From the NCBI RefSeq assembly GCF_000423465.1, contig NZ_AUIA01000026.1, forward strand, positions 1 to 55,673: a DNA stretch of 55,673 nt. The letters run 5' to 3'. Below, one piece after another: positions 1 to 8,892 of the stretch. A program made the translations under genes and the position numbers. Numbering within the stretch: the stretch's first letter is position 1; the number at the start of each line of letters is the position of its first letter. The stretch is from Propionicicella superfundia DSM 22317 (lineage in GTDB: Bacteria > Actinomycetota > Actinomycetes > Propionibacteriales > Propionibacteriaceae). A model generated the notes under the pieces. It was not told the origin of the DNA, made no database searches, and worked only from the letters and a program-made list of their open reading frames with translations.

Positions 1-247
1 GCAGGACCTCGTTCTCCTGCTCCAGCAGCCGGATCCGCTTCCGCGCCTCCCGCAACTCCACCGAGTCCACCCGTGAGGGGCCCGGCTTCGCCCCATCATC
101 GATATCGGCCTGGCGCAGCCACTTGAACAAGGTCATCGGATGGACACCGAAGTCCTTGGCGATCTGTTCGACCGTCACGCCTGGCTCGCGGCCACGCGCG
201 ACCCGAACCACATCATCCCGGAACTCCTTCGGGTACGGCTTGGGCAC
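1..247 (-). CDS. IS3-family transposase OrfA, partial at window edge
   Basis: Reading leftward from a GTG at 247, the protein begins VPKPYPKEFRDDVVRVAR and continues through a helix-turn-helix (about residues 22-45, containing VTVEQIAKDFGV and LFKWLRQ). It then enters a Leu/Glu-rich coiled coil (RIRLLEQENEVL) that runs off the window start. This is the typical layout of the OrfA DNA-binding subunit of IS3-family elements, whose OrfB integrase would lie further left. The gene is cut only by the window edge. The family call is firm; completeness of the insertion sequence cannot be judged. Confidence 0.85.
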   Translation of the reverse strand, partial: MPKPYPKEFRDDVVRVARGREPGVTVEQIAKDFGVHPMTLFKWLRQADIDDGAKPGPSRVDSVELREARKRIRLLEQENEVL

Positions 248-316
248 AGCAACATCCTCTCAGGCCACCCTCCCGGGCAAGCCAGATCAGTTGTCACCTA
301 TCCGTGCAGCAGACCC
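1..316 (-). mobile_element. IS3-family insertion sequence, left end
   Basis: Holds the OrfA start and its leader. The outer boundary is uncertain. Candidate element ends are the TGACAACTG at 288-296 (read on the minus strand) or a TG further out near 316. Either would place the insertion at the 3' end of the lipoprotein gene that ends at 298. No target duplication can be tested because the other end is outside the window. Confidence 0.5.
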
Positions 317-810
317 ATGGATCGGTGCTGGAACCGATAGGGAGGCGCGGTCACGTTCTTGCCCGAGGTATCGACAAGCTTGGTCTTGCTCGTGTCAACG
401 CAGGTCGTCACGGCCCAGGTGCGCAAGCCTTCGCCGTTGTTCCCGGCGGCCTCCGCGGACTGGATTTCAACCATGGAGGCACCAGAGCCAGTCAACTGCT
501 CCAGTCGGTAGCCCGTGAGGTTCTTCCGGAAGAACTCCAATGCGTCACCGGACGCGACGGCGTCGAGATCCTGCAGGGAGGCTTGGGGATCGTTGGTGAG
601 TCGGTCGACCACCTCCCACAGCGTCACGACGGCCAGCCGGGCGTTGGCGAGGTCCTGTTCGGCCGGTGACAGCGACGTGACGCTGGGAGTTGGCTTCGGC
701 GTGGAAGACGGGGTCGGGTCCGGGGACGGCGTCGCGGTGCACGCCGCAACCAGCAGTGGCAGCGCCAGCGCGATCGCACCCCTTCGCAGGGCGTTCGTGT
801 TCAGCAGCAT
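298..810 (-). CDS. Putative lipoprotein, 3' end probably altered by the IS
   Basis: About 170 residues with a classic lipoprotein signal: Arg-Arg, a hydrophobic stretch and the lipobox LVAAC with Cys near residue 24. A Pro/Thr/Ser-rich linker (TPSPDPTPSSTPKPTPS) and a small soluble domain follow. I chose the ATG at 810 because GAAGGAG lies at the right distance; a GTG five codons upstream is also open. It starts just after the stop of the primase-like gene, so it probably belongs to that operon. The reading frame ends at a TAG directly beside the insertion sequence, and the last residues (HRSMGLLHG) look unlike a finished domain, so truncation is likely. Function unknown. Confidence 0.65.
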   Translation of the reverse strand: MLLNTNALRRGAIALALPLLVAACTATPSPDPTPSSTPKPTPSVTSLSPAEQDLANARLAVVTLWEVVDRLTNDPQASLQDLDAVASGDALEFFRKNLTGYRLEQLTGSGASMVEIQSAEAAGNNGEGLRTWAVTTCVDTSKTKLVDTSGKNVTAPPYRFQHRSMGLLHG

Positions 811-821
811 CGGCTTCTCCT

Positions 822-2930
822 TCACCTACCAGAAGTGAGGAAGAGGGCTGTTGGCGGACACCCCGGGTGAAGATTCTTGAACGACCGTGTTCGCTCGAGT
901 TGGGGGTGACTCGTCCAGGGGAGCCCTGGTCCTGTTCTATTGGGTGCGCTCTTGGGGGACAGCGCGTCGAATGTAAGCCGTGAAAATGATGAAATCTTGG
1001 GCGTCCCACGGAATGACATCGAGCTATTGGGGGCCACCGATCGCCTTTGCATAGCATGCCGAGCAGCAACGAAGTCGGCTTTCCCATCCGGACGGCGAGG
1101 GTGCATTGGCCATGAAATTCCTTGTCGCGGCTGGCTTCGAAGCCGTTGGCGCCGCTTCCGCAGCCGCCCCGCACGCATCAAGTCGAGTTCCTCTCGCCAC
1201 CACGCCCACAGCGCGCGCTCCTCGGCGTACAGGTCGGCCCGCCGCCGCCCCACACCCTCCGTCCCCCGATCAACCGCTACCCGATCCAGCGCGTCGGCAA
1301 CTCGTTGCCAGCAGGACCCACGCCACTCGACCAGGCCAACCGAACCGAGCCGCTGGAGCACTCTCGTGGTCTTCTCGATCGACCAGCCCAGCAGCTGCGA
1401 GCACTGCACCGAGTCGAGGGAGTCGGCGAGCCGGCCGTAGAGGCTGCCGGCTTCGAGGCCCAGTCCTCCCGTGGTGGCGAAGGCATCGAGGGCGCTCGCG
1501 CGCAGTCGGTTGACGAGCTCGGTGCCGAGCGCGGTCCGCAGTGCGGGGCCGGTGCCAGCGGGGCGCGGGTCCGCTTGTGACAGCGTTCGACTCACTCGGG
1601 TGTGAACGACGCCGCCGGGGTCGATGGTCCAGCGGGCGCCGCGGCGTCCGGCGGCGTTGCGGGTGCGGCTGATCCAGCCGTCGGCAGCGAGGGCGAGCAG
1701 GGACCGTCGTGCTGTCTCGCGATCCAGGCCGCAGGTGAGGGCAAGTCGGCGGATGTCGGCTTCGACCTCGTCGGGTCGGACGGCCTGCAGGTGGAACAGG
1801 CACAGGGCGTCCAGGATGCGTCGCTGCGCTAGCCCTGCTCGCGAGCGTCCCCACCGGCCCGGTGTCGCGTCTGCGCGGTGTTGCACGGCGCGGACGATCG
1901 CGGCCACGACTTCTGCTCGCAGCTCGAAGCTTGCGTCGGTGCCCTCCTGGGGCTGGCCCGGGGCCAGCTCCGCAACCGTCCGGACCGCGCGGGTCCACTG
2001 GCGACGTAGCACCGCCACGGGCGATGCCGGGCCGCTGGTCGGTCGGGGGACGCGGGTGGCGCCGGCGCGGAGTGTGCGCGCGTGCTCAAGCCCTGGGGCG
2101 TCGGCGATAGCCGCGATGTCGGAGAAGCGCCAGCGGGCCGCCGCCGCGCCGCACAGCACCCGCCACAGCACTGCCGACAGATCCCCCGTCGGGGTTGCGT
2201 TCAACAGTGCACGGCAGCCCGCCGACAGCGGACGCTTCGTGCCGGGCAGGAACGGCATTCCGTTCGCCTCGGCCACCGGACGATGCTGAGGAGGGGCGGC
2301 TGAGGGCGCTGCGAGTTGTACGTTCTCGGCGATCCGGCTCATGAGGGCGTGAACCTGATCGGTGGTCACCGTGGCGTCTGTGAGCGCGCGTAGCGAGCCG
2401 GCGATCACCTGCGAGACGCCACCGAGCCGGTGCGGCGTGCCGGGTGGGCGCACGCAGCCCGAGGTGGGGTTGACCAGCGGTGCAACATCGAGGGTGGGCA
2501 GCCACGCTTTGAGCAGGTACGCCAAGGCGCTGACCACCTCGGCGTCCAGTGACTCGTGGAGGCCGAGCCACACGTGCCGACCGCCCGTGGGGCCCGATGC
2601 ACACACGAGGTGCGGCATCTCCAGTTCGGACAAGACGCTGGACAGGCGCGTGGCGTCCGCGGCTGCCGCCTCGGCCGAGGGCTTCGCATCCAGGTCGGCG
2701 CACAGCAGCCGGTAGCGGCCCTGTGGATCAGTCAGGTGGACCGCCCACGGCGTCCACGGCTGGGCCCCGGCGAGCGGGTGGACCAGCGGGTAGGCGTTCA
2801 GCGGTTGCCCGTTGGCGTCCACGGCCGCAGCTCGGACGACCCGACGCGGGCTGATCCGCGCGGTCAGCGACCAGGCGTCAGGGGTGGAGCCAGTCCCCCG
2901 GTTGGCCGGATGTCCTGGAGCAGGGCTCAT
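822..2930 (-). CDS. AEP primase-like replication protein of the integrative element
   Basis: 702 residues. The N-terminal third shows archaeo-eukaryotic-primase-type motifs: an acidic hDhD strand (LLCADLD, D79 and D81), then SGPTGGRHVW with His119, then a Pro/Gly-rich segment (CVRPPGTPHR near 160). The C-terminal half carries winged-helix-like stretches and a very basic region (RLRKRRQRLRSQ), fitting origin binding. Such primase-polymerase fusions commonly serve as replication initiators in actinobacterial plasmids and integrative elements. The start ATG overlaps the stop of the upstream gene by ATGA, so the two are translationally coupled. The replication role is inferred from motifs and context; I cannot see a separate helicase. 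Confidence 0.6.
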   Translation of the reverse strand: MSPAPGHPANRGTGSTPDAWSLTARISPRRVVRAAAVDANGQPLNAYPLVHPLAGAQPWTPWAVHLTDPQGRYRLLCADLDAKPSAEAAAADATRLSSVLSELEMPHLVCASGPTGGRHVWLGLHESLDAEVVSALAYLLKAWLPTLDVAPLVNPTSGCVRPPGTPHRLGGVSQVIAGSLRALTDATVTTDQVHALMSRIAENVQLAAPSAAPPQHRPVAEANGMPFLPGTKRPLSAGCRALLNATPTGDLSAVLWRVLCGAAAARWRFSDIAAIADAPGLEHARTLRAGATRVPRPTSGPASPVAVLRRQWTRAVRTVAELAPGQPQEGTDASFELRAEVVAAIVRAVQHRADATPGRWGRSRAGLAQRRILDALCLFHLQAVRPDEVEADIRRLALTCGLDRETARRSLLALAADGWISRTRNAAGRRGARWTIDPGGVVHTRVSRTLSQADPRPAGTGPALRTALGTELVNRLRASALDAFATTGGLGLEAGSLYGRLADSLDSVQCSQLLGWSIEKTTRVLQRLGSVGLVEWRGSCWQRVADALDRVAVDRGTEGVGRRRADLYAEERALWAWWREELDLMRAGRLRKRRQRLRSQPRQGISWPMHPRRPDGKADFVAARHAMQRRSVAPNSSMSFRGTPKISSFSRLTFDALSPKSAPNRTGPGLPWTSHPQLERTRSFKNLHPGCPPTALFLTSGR

Positions 2931-4384
2931 CTCCGCGGGCTCGACTGCTGGGGTCCGCCCAGCCTTACAGGAGCTCGGCGCTCGGATCGCGCCCCCGCCG
3001 GCTCAGGCGAGTAGACGGTCTCGAAGAGGCGGGGGTGATCGTCTGCGCCACAGGCGACTATCCGCCCGCCCTCCCACTTGAGGGCGTCCGAGCCGCGCTG
3101 GGTGGGAGCAGCCGCCGCGGCAGCGGTCGCATCCAGCGCGGCCACCGCCACCGCCGTCCCCGCCAGCGCCTTCTTGGCGTCCGCGAGCAGGTCGAGCCCG
3201 GCCGGCTCGCCGGGCGGCATGGGCACCCAGCCCTTGCGGCAGGCAGCTTCGACCGTGGCGGCCCCCCGATAGGCAGGCTGGGTCACCGCCGACGCGGCGA
3301 TCCACAGCTGGCCGGAACTTCGCACGAGGCGGTCCAGCGCCTGGAAGTGCGCGACGGACACGTTCCCGAGCGCGTGCATGCCCCTCCGGAGCGATCCCAT
3401 CAGCGACGCCAGGTCGAAGCGGTCGGACAGTGTCTCGGGTGGTAGCCACTCGCGGTTCTCCCGCAGGTTGTCGGTGATCACTTGCCGCAATTGTCTCGAC
3501 GCCTCGAACTGCTCGACGTCGCGGACGCCGTGCAACCGGACGGTCCCCGGCCACGAGACGAGGGGACGCCAGGCCTCGTGCGCGCCGACCAGCGCCGGAC
3601 GCGCCCGATCGGCAGGATCGTCTCGGACCAGGCCCACCTGGGCGGCGGCGTTGAGCACCGTTCCCGCTGTCGCAATCAGGATCAACGCGTCACCAGCCGC
3701 GAACTGCAGCGCGTTCTGGGTGACCCGGCGGGGTGACCCAAGGGCCGCGACCGTCGCGGGAAGCCACCGTGCGATCGCGCCGTCCAGCGACCGGTCCTCG
3801 GAGGAGACGGCTGCGACATCCTCGTACCGGCCGGCGCGTTCCACCGTGGGAGTCGCCGCGTGCCGCTGGGTGCGGGCCGCCACCCCTCGCATCAACCACC
3901 TGGCCGACTCGAACTCATGTTGATCCCCCAGCGCCGCCAGCGTGGTGACTGCCACCGCATGGACGACCGCCACCGCGTTGGCCTGCATCCCCAACGAGGC
4001 CGCGTGGTCCACCTCCGTCCGTGCGGCCGGCTGTCCACTGAGCATGTCCGCGATCGCCCCGAGCCGAGTTGCGATCGCCAGCACCGCGCGCTCCGAAGCC
4101 GCTGGTGCAACGTCGCTGCCCGCCACGCTCGGCGAAGCCAACGACTTCTCGACCGCAATCGCGCGCAGCACCTCCCGGACGGCGGAGGCGTCGTCGAGCC
4201 AGACCGGCTCCACGTGGACGGCGTCCAGAACGCGGAGGGCGGCGTTGGCCAGCCGCGGCCAGGCGGCCAAGTACCCGGCAGCCTGCTCGTGGGACGTACC
4301 TTCCTCAGTCTCGCTCGACCGGGTACACAGATCCCAGGCGCGGGCATGGACGTCGTCCAGCAGCGTCCCGACCGTGGCCGTCAT
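2927..4384 (-). CDS. Hypothetical protein of replication operon
   Basis: About 485 residues from the ATG at 4384, which overlaps the stop of the preceding small gene by ATGA. The sequence is rich in Ala and Leu helices with no signal peptide, no Walker motif and no clear catalytic signature. It reads as an all-helical soluble protein; Ala-rich runs (LDATAAAAAAPTQ) occur near the C-terminus. It sits between a 96-residue protein and the primase-like gene, so a part in replication or maintenance of the element is plausible, but I do not recognise the family. Confidence 0.7.
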   Translation of the reverse strand: MTATVGTLLDDVHARAWDLCTRSSETEEGTSHEQAAGYLAAWPRLANAALRVLDAVHVEPVWLDDASAVREVLRAIAVEKSLASPSVAGSDVAPAASERAVLAIATRLGAIADMLSGQPAARTEVDHAASLGMQANAVAVVHAVAVTTLAALGDQHEFESARWLMRGVAARTQRHAATPTVERAGRYEDVAAVSSEDRSLDGAIARWLPATVAALGSPRRVTQNALQFAAGDALILIATAGTVLNAAAQVGLVRDDPADRARPALVGAHEAWRPLVSWPGTVRLHGVRDVEQFEASRQLRQVITDNLRENREWLPPETLSDRFDLASLMGSLRRGMHALGNVSVAHFQALDRLVRSSGQLWIAASAVTQPAYRGAATVEAACRKGWVPMPPGEPAGLDLLADAKKALAGTAVAVAALDATAAAAAAPTQRGSDALKWEGGRIVACGADDHPRLFETVYSPEPAGARSERRAPVRLGGPQQSSPRR

Positions 4385-4671
4385 CGCGTAGCCCTCGCTC
4401 GCACCGCCTGCAACCTCGCCCACATCGCCAACGGCACAACCGGCCGCGCCGCAGCGAGCGCCTCGGACGCAGAGTCCAGCGACGCCCTCGCGTTCACCCC
4501 TGGATCGACGAGCTCCGGCTCAACACCCAGCTCGGCGAACAGGCCCTCCAGGTCGAGACAGTCCCCCGCGAGGAACAGCGACTCCCCCGACGGGTCGTCC
4601 GCCGCGACGAACGCGACCACCGCGTTCCGCACATGCCCCAACGCCCGCGCCAGCTCCAACGATCCGTTCAC
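4381..4671 (-). CDS. Hypothetical 96-aa protein, first gene of replication operon
   Basis: Starts at a GTG (4671) and ends in an ATGA overlap with the next gene. It is acidic in the middle (FVAADDPSGESLFLAGDCLDLEGLFAELG) and basic at the end (RLQAVRARATR). No family is recognised. The tight coupling with the 485-residue protein and the primase-like gene makes it a real gene of that operon. Confidence 0.6.
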   Translation of the reverse strand: MNGSLELARALGHVRNAVVAFVAADDPSGESLFLAGDCLDLEGLFAELGVEPELVDPGVNARASLDSASEALAAARPVVPLAMWARLQAVRARATR

Positions 4672-4727
4672 GGCGATCCGTCCTTCCAGTAGCTCTCGCT
4701 ATCCAGAAGCGGCGGAAACAGTGCTTG

Positions 4728-4841
4728 GCGGACACCTCGGGCGCACGAGATCGCGGGGGAGGGGACAGAAGGGGTCTGCAGACCGCGTGACGGGGGTCGC
4801 TGGGGCGCCCTCGACATGAAACCTGACCACGAGGTGTCCGC
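4728..4841. promoter_or_regulatory. Inverted GCGGACACCTCG sites between divergent genes
   Basis: GCGGACACCTCG lies at 4728-4739 and its exact reverse complement at 4830-4841, in the gap between the leftward replication operon and the rightward excisionase-like gene. A third copy with one mismatch is at 854-865, upstream of the lipoprotein. The placement suggests shared operator sites for a regulator of the element. Confidence 0.4.
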
Positions 4842-4887
4842 GGAGGGCCACTCTCGGCACTTCTGGAGGGCGAGGAAGGAGACATCC

Positions 4888-5076
4888 ATGACCCCCAAGA
4901 CGTACGAATCCCTCGCCCAGGCCGCCGAGCGCACCTCCGTCAGCGTCAAGACGCTGCGCCGTCGGATCGCGGCGGGGAAGCTGCGCGCGTACCGCTACGG
5001 GCCGCAAGTCATTCGAGTCGACCCCAACGACGTCGACCTCCTCATGACGCCGATCCGCACGCTGCGTTCAGCCTGA
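4888..5076 (+). CDS. Excisionase-like HTH protein
   Basis: 62 residues from an ATG preceded by GAAGGAGA. The sequence (SLAQAAERTSVSVKTLRRRI, then KLRAYRYGPQVIRVDPNDVD) is the MerR/excisionase-type winged HTH found beside integrases. It probably bends DNA at the attachment site or controls element genes. It lies divergent to the replication operon and is followed 11 bp later by a paralogue. Confidence 0.75.
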   Translation: MTPKTYESLAQAAERTSVSVKTLRRRIAAGKLRAYRYGPQVIRVDPNDVDLLMTPIRTLRSA

Positions 5077-5087
5077 GGCTTCAAGCC

Positions 5088-5357
5088 GTGAACGGAGTAA
5101 CGGCCCCACCCACCTATGAGCCGCTAACCCGGGCATCCGCCCGGACAGGGGTGAGCGTCCAAGACCTGAGGAGGTTCATTGCCAATGGGCAACTCAGCGC
5201 CTACCGCTGTGGTGCGCGAATCATCCGCGTGGACCCGCGGGAGGTGGACTCGCTCGGAGGAAGTGCTTTGCAGTTGATGAGTCTGGCCGAGACTCGCCGT
5301 GTGTCCGATTTCCGCCGTCCGTCTGTCCTCACTCCCAGTGCCGGCAAACTTAACTGA
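5088..5357 (+). CDS. Second excisionase-like HTH protein
   Basis: 89 residues from a GTG. The first 55 residues (LTRASARTGVSVQDLRRFI, then QLSAYRCGARIIRVDPREVD) are clearly paralogous to the preceding gene, with the same winged HTH and the same RVDPxxVD ending. An extra unrelated C-terminal tail of about 30 residues follows. Tandem duplication of an Xis-type gene is the simplest reading. Which copy works with the integrase cannot be told. Confidence 0.65.
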   Translation: MNGVTAPPTYEPLTRASARTGVSVQDLRRFIANGQLSAYRCGARIIRVDPREVDSLGGSALQLMSLAETRRVSDFRRPSVLTPSAGKLN

Positions 5358-5678
5358 CCAAGCTCCAGGAGTGCCAGCTCAAGCGGACGTCTCTCACCAG
5401 TCGGTAACGGGGCGATATAGATGCCGTCCACCCCGGACTCACCCAAAGGCACTTCAGCCTCGTCCGTGAAGTGAAGAAGCCGTCCATTGCTCCATTGCGC
5501 CACGTCCTCCCGCTCGACGTACGCCGTCGCCGTTGGGCAGTCCGGGCTGACCGCTTCAGCCCGAAGCAGTCTGCGGTCACGCGCGAGTGTCGGTAACCGC
5601 GTCTAGTCTTGGGACAAACCAGTTCGCGGGCTCTCCACCCGCTCCTGTCCGCCGTTGTCCTCAAGCAGGGAGTGTCTC
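5358..5678. other. Intergenic stretch with possible antisense protein remnant
   Basis: No confident gene. On the minus strand a frame beginning near 5503 reads AQWSNGRLLHFTDEAEVPLG and then GVDGIYIAPLPTGERRPLEL, which looks more protein-like than random sequence. It has no convincing start and runs antisense into the second excisionase-like gene. It may be a remnant. Confidence 0.3.
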
Positions 5679-7541
5679 GTGCGACTCAAGAGCGCCGCCG
5701 TCAAGAAGTTCAAGTCGGTCGACGACTCGACCTCGATCCGGATCGAGGAGGACGTCACCGCTCTCGTCGGTAAGAACGAATCCGGCAAGACCGCCGTCCT
5801 GCAGGCCATGTACCGGATCAATCCGCTCACCAGCGGGCACCCGACGTCTTTCGAGGAACTCCGGGACTACCCCCGCCGATACCGGTCTCGAGACCGCAAC
5901 AAGATCTCCACCGTTGAGCCTGTCTCGATGGAGTTCGAGTTGGACGACGACGACGTCGCCGCCTTCGAGGGCAAGTTCGGCGAGGGCACGCTGCCCAAGC
6001 GCTCCGTCCAGGTGAGCCGGCGGTACGGCGACAAGGACATTTACTTCGGCCCCTTCGCCAACGAAGTGTCGATGATCCGCCCGCGGATCATCGACGCTGG
6101 CCTCTCACTGCCTAAGTATGAGAAGGACACCTACGAGGAGACCTTGGGAGCCCTAAAGGCCTCCACCGCTGAAGCAGCGAAGAAGCTGGGGGCAGAGCTC
6201 GAAGAGGAGAACATTCCCGGCCGGGGCCGTGCCCTGCTGCTGGGACGACTGCCCAAGTTCCAGTACTTCGATGAGTACAACATGCTGCCGGGCAGCGTCT
6301 CGATCCGACGCCTCCAGCGGGAGAACGAACACGACCTCGAGCCTGACGAGCGCACCGCGCTGTCCCTGCTTCGCCTCGCCGGAGTCGATGGGGAAGAGTT
6401 CACCGAGGCCGAGTACGAGTCACGCAAGGCCGCTCTCGAGGCTGCAGCAAACCAGCTAACCGACGAGCTTTTCGAGTACTGGACACAGAATGACGACCTC
6501 TCGGTTGAGCTCGATATCGAGTTCCGCCCTCTCGACCCGCTGCCGAACGGCCATGTGCAGCCGCCGGAACCATGGCTTCAGATCCGCGTCCGGAACCAGC
6601 GCCACCGCGTAACGCTCAACATGTCGGAGCGATCCAAGGGCTTCATCTGGTTCTTTTCATTCTTGGCCGCATTCTCTGAGTTTGCCGACGAAACGCGCCG
6701 CGTCATCCTGCTCGATGAACCAGGGCTCAACCTGCATGCCAAGGCGCAGGCCGACCTGCTGCGCTACATCGACGAGAGGCTTGCGCCTCATCACCAGGTC
6801 ATCTACTCCACACACTCGCTGTTCATGATCGCGCCCGATCACCTCGAGCGGTGCCGCACTGTTGAGGACATCGACAACGATGGAACCAAGGTCAGCGAAG
6901 ACGTTTGGTCTGCGCGGCCGGAGACGGTCTTCCCCCTCCTTGGGGCCCTCGGGGTGGAGATGTCGCAAACCCTCATCATTGGAGCGCATCAGCTTCTCGT
7001 CGAAGGGCCGGCCGACGTCACGTACCTGTCGATCGTGGGACAGGCGCTCCAGCAGTCGGGCGGCCGTGCTCTCGACGCCCGCTGGACCGTGACCCCCGTC
7101 GGCGGAATCGACAAGCTTCCGACCTTCGTCGCCCTTCTGGGAAGCAGCGACCTGAAGCTCGCAGTCCTCATGGACGGGGCAGCCGGCGGAAATCAGCGGC
7201 TGACGCAGCTAGTCAACCGCGGCATGCTCGACGCGAAGCGTCTGATCCCCATTACCGACATCACCCAGACAGCGGAGGCGGACCTTGAGGATCTCTTCGA
7301 CGTCGACTGGTACCTGAACCTCCTCGACAAGTCGGGCGTCGCCAAGCTGGTGAGCTCAAATCTGACGGGGAACGGTCGTGTCGTCAAGCGTATCGAGGCG
7401 GCTCTGGGAGGTCGTTTCGACCACTACCAGCCGGCGTCGTGGCTTCTCCGGGATCGTTCGAACACTGTGGACGCCCTGAGTGACGCAGCCAAGCAGCGAT
7501 TTCAGGAGCTCATCGACCGGCTCAACGCTCTCCTGCCGTAG
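5679..7541 (+). CDS. OLD-family ATP-dependent endonuclease (AAA15 ATPase plus TOPRIM)
   Basis: 620 residues from a GTG with CAGGGAG upstream. The N-terminal ABC-type ATPase has Walker A GKNESGKT (31-38), a Walker B-like ILLDEPGLNLHAKA near 345 and an H-loop STHS near 377. A TOPRIM domain follows with the acidic motif LLVEGPADVTYL near 441 and VLMDGAAGG near 495. This is the OLD overcoming-lysogenization-defect architecture, nicking or cutting DNA with ATPase control. It stands alone, with no UvrD-type (GajB-like) helicase partner beside it. On a mobile element such nucleases usually act against phage or rival elements; that role here is inferred. Confidence 0.85.
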   Translation: MRLKSAAVKKFKSVDDSTSIRIEEDVTALVGKNESGKTAVLQAMYRINPLTSGHPTSFEELRDYPRRYRSRDRNKISTVEPVSMEFELDDDDVAAFEGKFGEGTLPKRSVQVSRRYGDKDIYFGPFANEVSMIRPRIIDAGLSLPKYEKDTYEETLGALKASTAEAAKKLGAELEEENIPGRGRALLLGRLPKFQYFDEYNMLPGSVSIRRLQRENEHDLEPDERTALSLLRLAGVDGEEFTEAEYESRKAALEAAANQLTDELFEYWTQNDDLSVELDIEFRPLDPLPNGHVQPPEPWLQIRVRNQRHRVTLNMSERSKGFIWFFSFLAAFSEFADETRRVILLDEPGLNLHAKAQADLLRYIDERLAPHHQVIYSTHSLFMIAPDHLERCRTVEDIDNDGTKVSEDVWSARPETVFPLLGALGVEMSQTLIIGAHQLLVEGPADVTYLSIVGQALQQSGGRALDARWTVTPVGGIDKLPTFVALLGSSDLKLAVLMDGAAGGNQRLTQLVNRGMLDAKRLIPITDITQTAEADLEDLFDVDWYLNLLDKSGVAKLVSSNLTGNGRVVKRIEAALGGRFDHYQPASWLLRDRSNTVDALSDAAKQRFQELIDRLNALLP

Positions 7542-7776
7542 GCAACCGGCGAGGTCCGACTCGGAGATCCAGGCGCGCGCCGCTGCCCTTGAGAAGAACC
7601 TCACCGCTGACTGCGTGATCGCGCGGCGTGCGGCGAGTTACGGATGTTCTGGTCTGCACCGGACCGCAGCTGAGAGTTGACCCCATGGCCTCCGCTACCG
7701 GGTGAGCTGGCTTGCGCAAGAGGCCGATGTGCATCCCCAGTGACAGCCCCATCGCCAATGTGGGAAAATCGCGCAC

Positions 7777-8892
7777 GTGGACAAGGAAGAGCTAGGGCAG
7801 CGTCTGGCGATCGCACGCGAGGTCGCCGGTATGACCCAAGACAGCGTGGGGGCTGCTGTCGGCCTGGACCGCACCGCTGTCGGGCTGATCGAGAAGGGCA
7901 CGCGCAACGTCAAGGTGGGCGAATTGCTGAAGCTCGCCGAGGTGCTGGGCCGGCCGGTGGCGTTCTTCGTGGAGCCGGCCATTCCCGCGGTCGTGAGCCG
8001 TCGGCAGTCCCCTACCGATAGCCACGAAACCACCAAGTCTCTGGACCTTGAGCTCCAGCACTTTGCGTCCGATGTGCGCGAGATGGTCAGCATGGGCGTG
8101 TTCACCCCGTCGGGCCGTGACGGTGACGCACGCACGCCCCGGACGGTCAAGCAGGCCGAGAATGCCGCAAGCCGGTTCCGTCGTCAGCTGGGTGGAGATC
8201 CGTCAGGTCCGCTACCTGGCCTGTCCGACGCTTGCGAGAAGTTGGGGCTCTATCTGTTGGCTACGCCACTTGGCGCCCAAGGTGCAGACGGCGGTTGCGT
8301 CGAAGTAGAGACCGATGCCGGCGTCGCAGGTGTGGCAGTCATCAACTCTGACAAGGACGCCGGCCGCCGCCGGATGACCACGGCACACGAACTGGGCCAC
8401 TGGTTGTTCGGTGACGCGTACGACACCAACGCCAGCCTTGAAGCGGAGAGGATGGTCAGCGCGTTCGCGATCCACTTCCTCGCCCCACGCCTAGGCGTCG
8501 AACGTGTCTGGCAGGAGGTGGCAGGCTGGCCGGAGCCTGATCGTGCCGCGAAAGTTGCAGCCGAGTTCCAACTAAGTTGGTCGGCAGCAATCGCGCAGCT
8601 GCGCAACTTGAACCTAGTTGACTTCGAACAGTACGAGTTGTTGATGGGCAAGCAGCCCACCCGCGGCGACTTCTTGCGGCTCGGCTTGCAGCTTCGATCC
8701 GACTTGGGCAGCGTTTCCCTGCCAACCGGATTTGTAGCCGCCTGCCTAGACGCATACGCCCACGAGACCCTGACCGCTTCTCGTGTTCTGCAGGTGCTGC
8801 GCGGCACCGTCAGCAGTGACGAACTGCCCGACCTTGCCCCTGCCAGCGCGGAGCGGTGGCATGCGGCCTTCCTTGGCCACTCGCGCCGATGA
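7777..8892 (+). CDS. XRE regulator fused to ImmA/IrrE-type metallopeptidase
   Basis: 371 residues. An XRE helix-turn-helix covers about residues 5-62 (ELGQRLAIAREVAGMTQDSV, LDRTAVGLIEKG). A zinc-peptidase domain has HELGH at 204-208 and a downstream Glu-rich helix (ASLEAERMVSAFAIHFLAP). This is the COG2856/ImmA layout, in which the protease cleaves a repressor or antitoxin. The start GTG at 7777 has only a weak ribosome-binding site. The stop overlaps the ATG of the PIN-like gene (ATGA), so the two are made together, as in predicted toxin-antitoxin or stress-response pairs. Confidence 0.85.
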   Translation: MDKEELGQRLAIAREVAGMTQDSVGAAVGLDRTAVGLIEKGTRNVKVGELLKLAEVLGRPVAFFVEPAIPAVVSRRQSPTDSHETTKSLDLELQHFASDVREMVSMGVFTPSGRDGDARTPRTVKQAENAASRFRRQLGGDPSGPLPGLSDACEKLGLYLLATPLGAQGADGGCVEVETDAGVAGVAVINSDKDAGRRRMTTAHELGHWLFGDAYDTNASLEAERMVSAFAIHFLAPRLGVERVWQEVAGWPEPDRAAKVAAEFQLSWSAAIAQLRNLNLVDFEQYELLMGKQPTRGDFLRLGLQLRSDLGSVSLPTGFVAACLDAYAHETLTASRVLQVLRGTVSSDELPDLAPASAERWHAAFLGHSRR

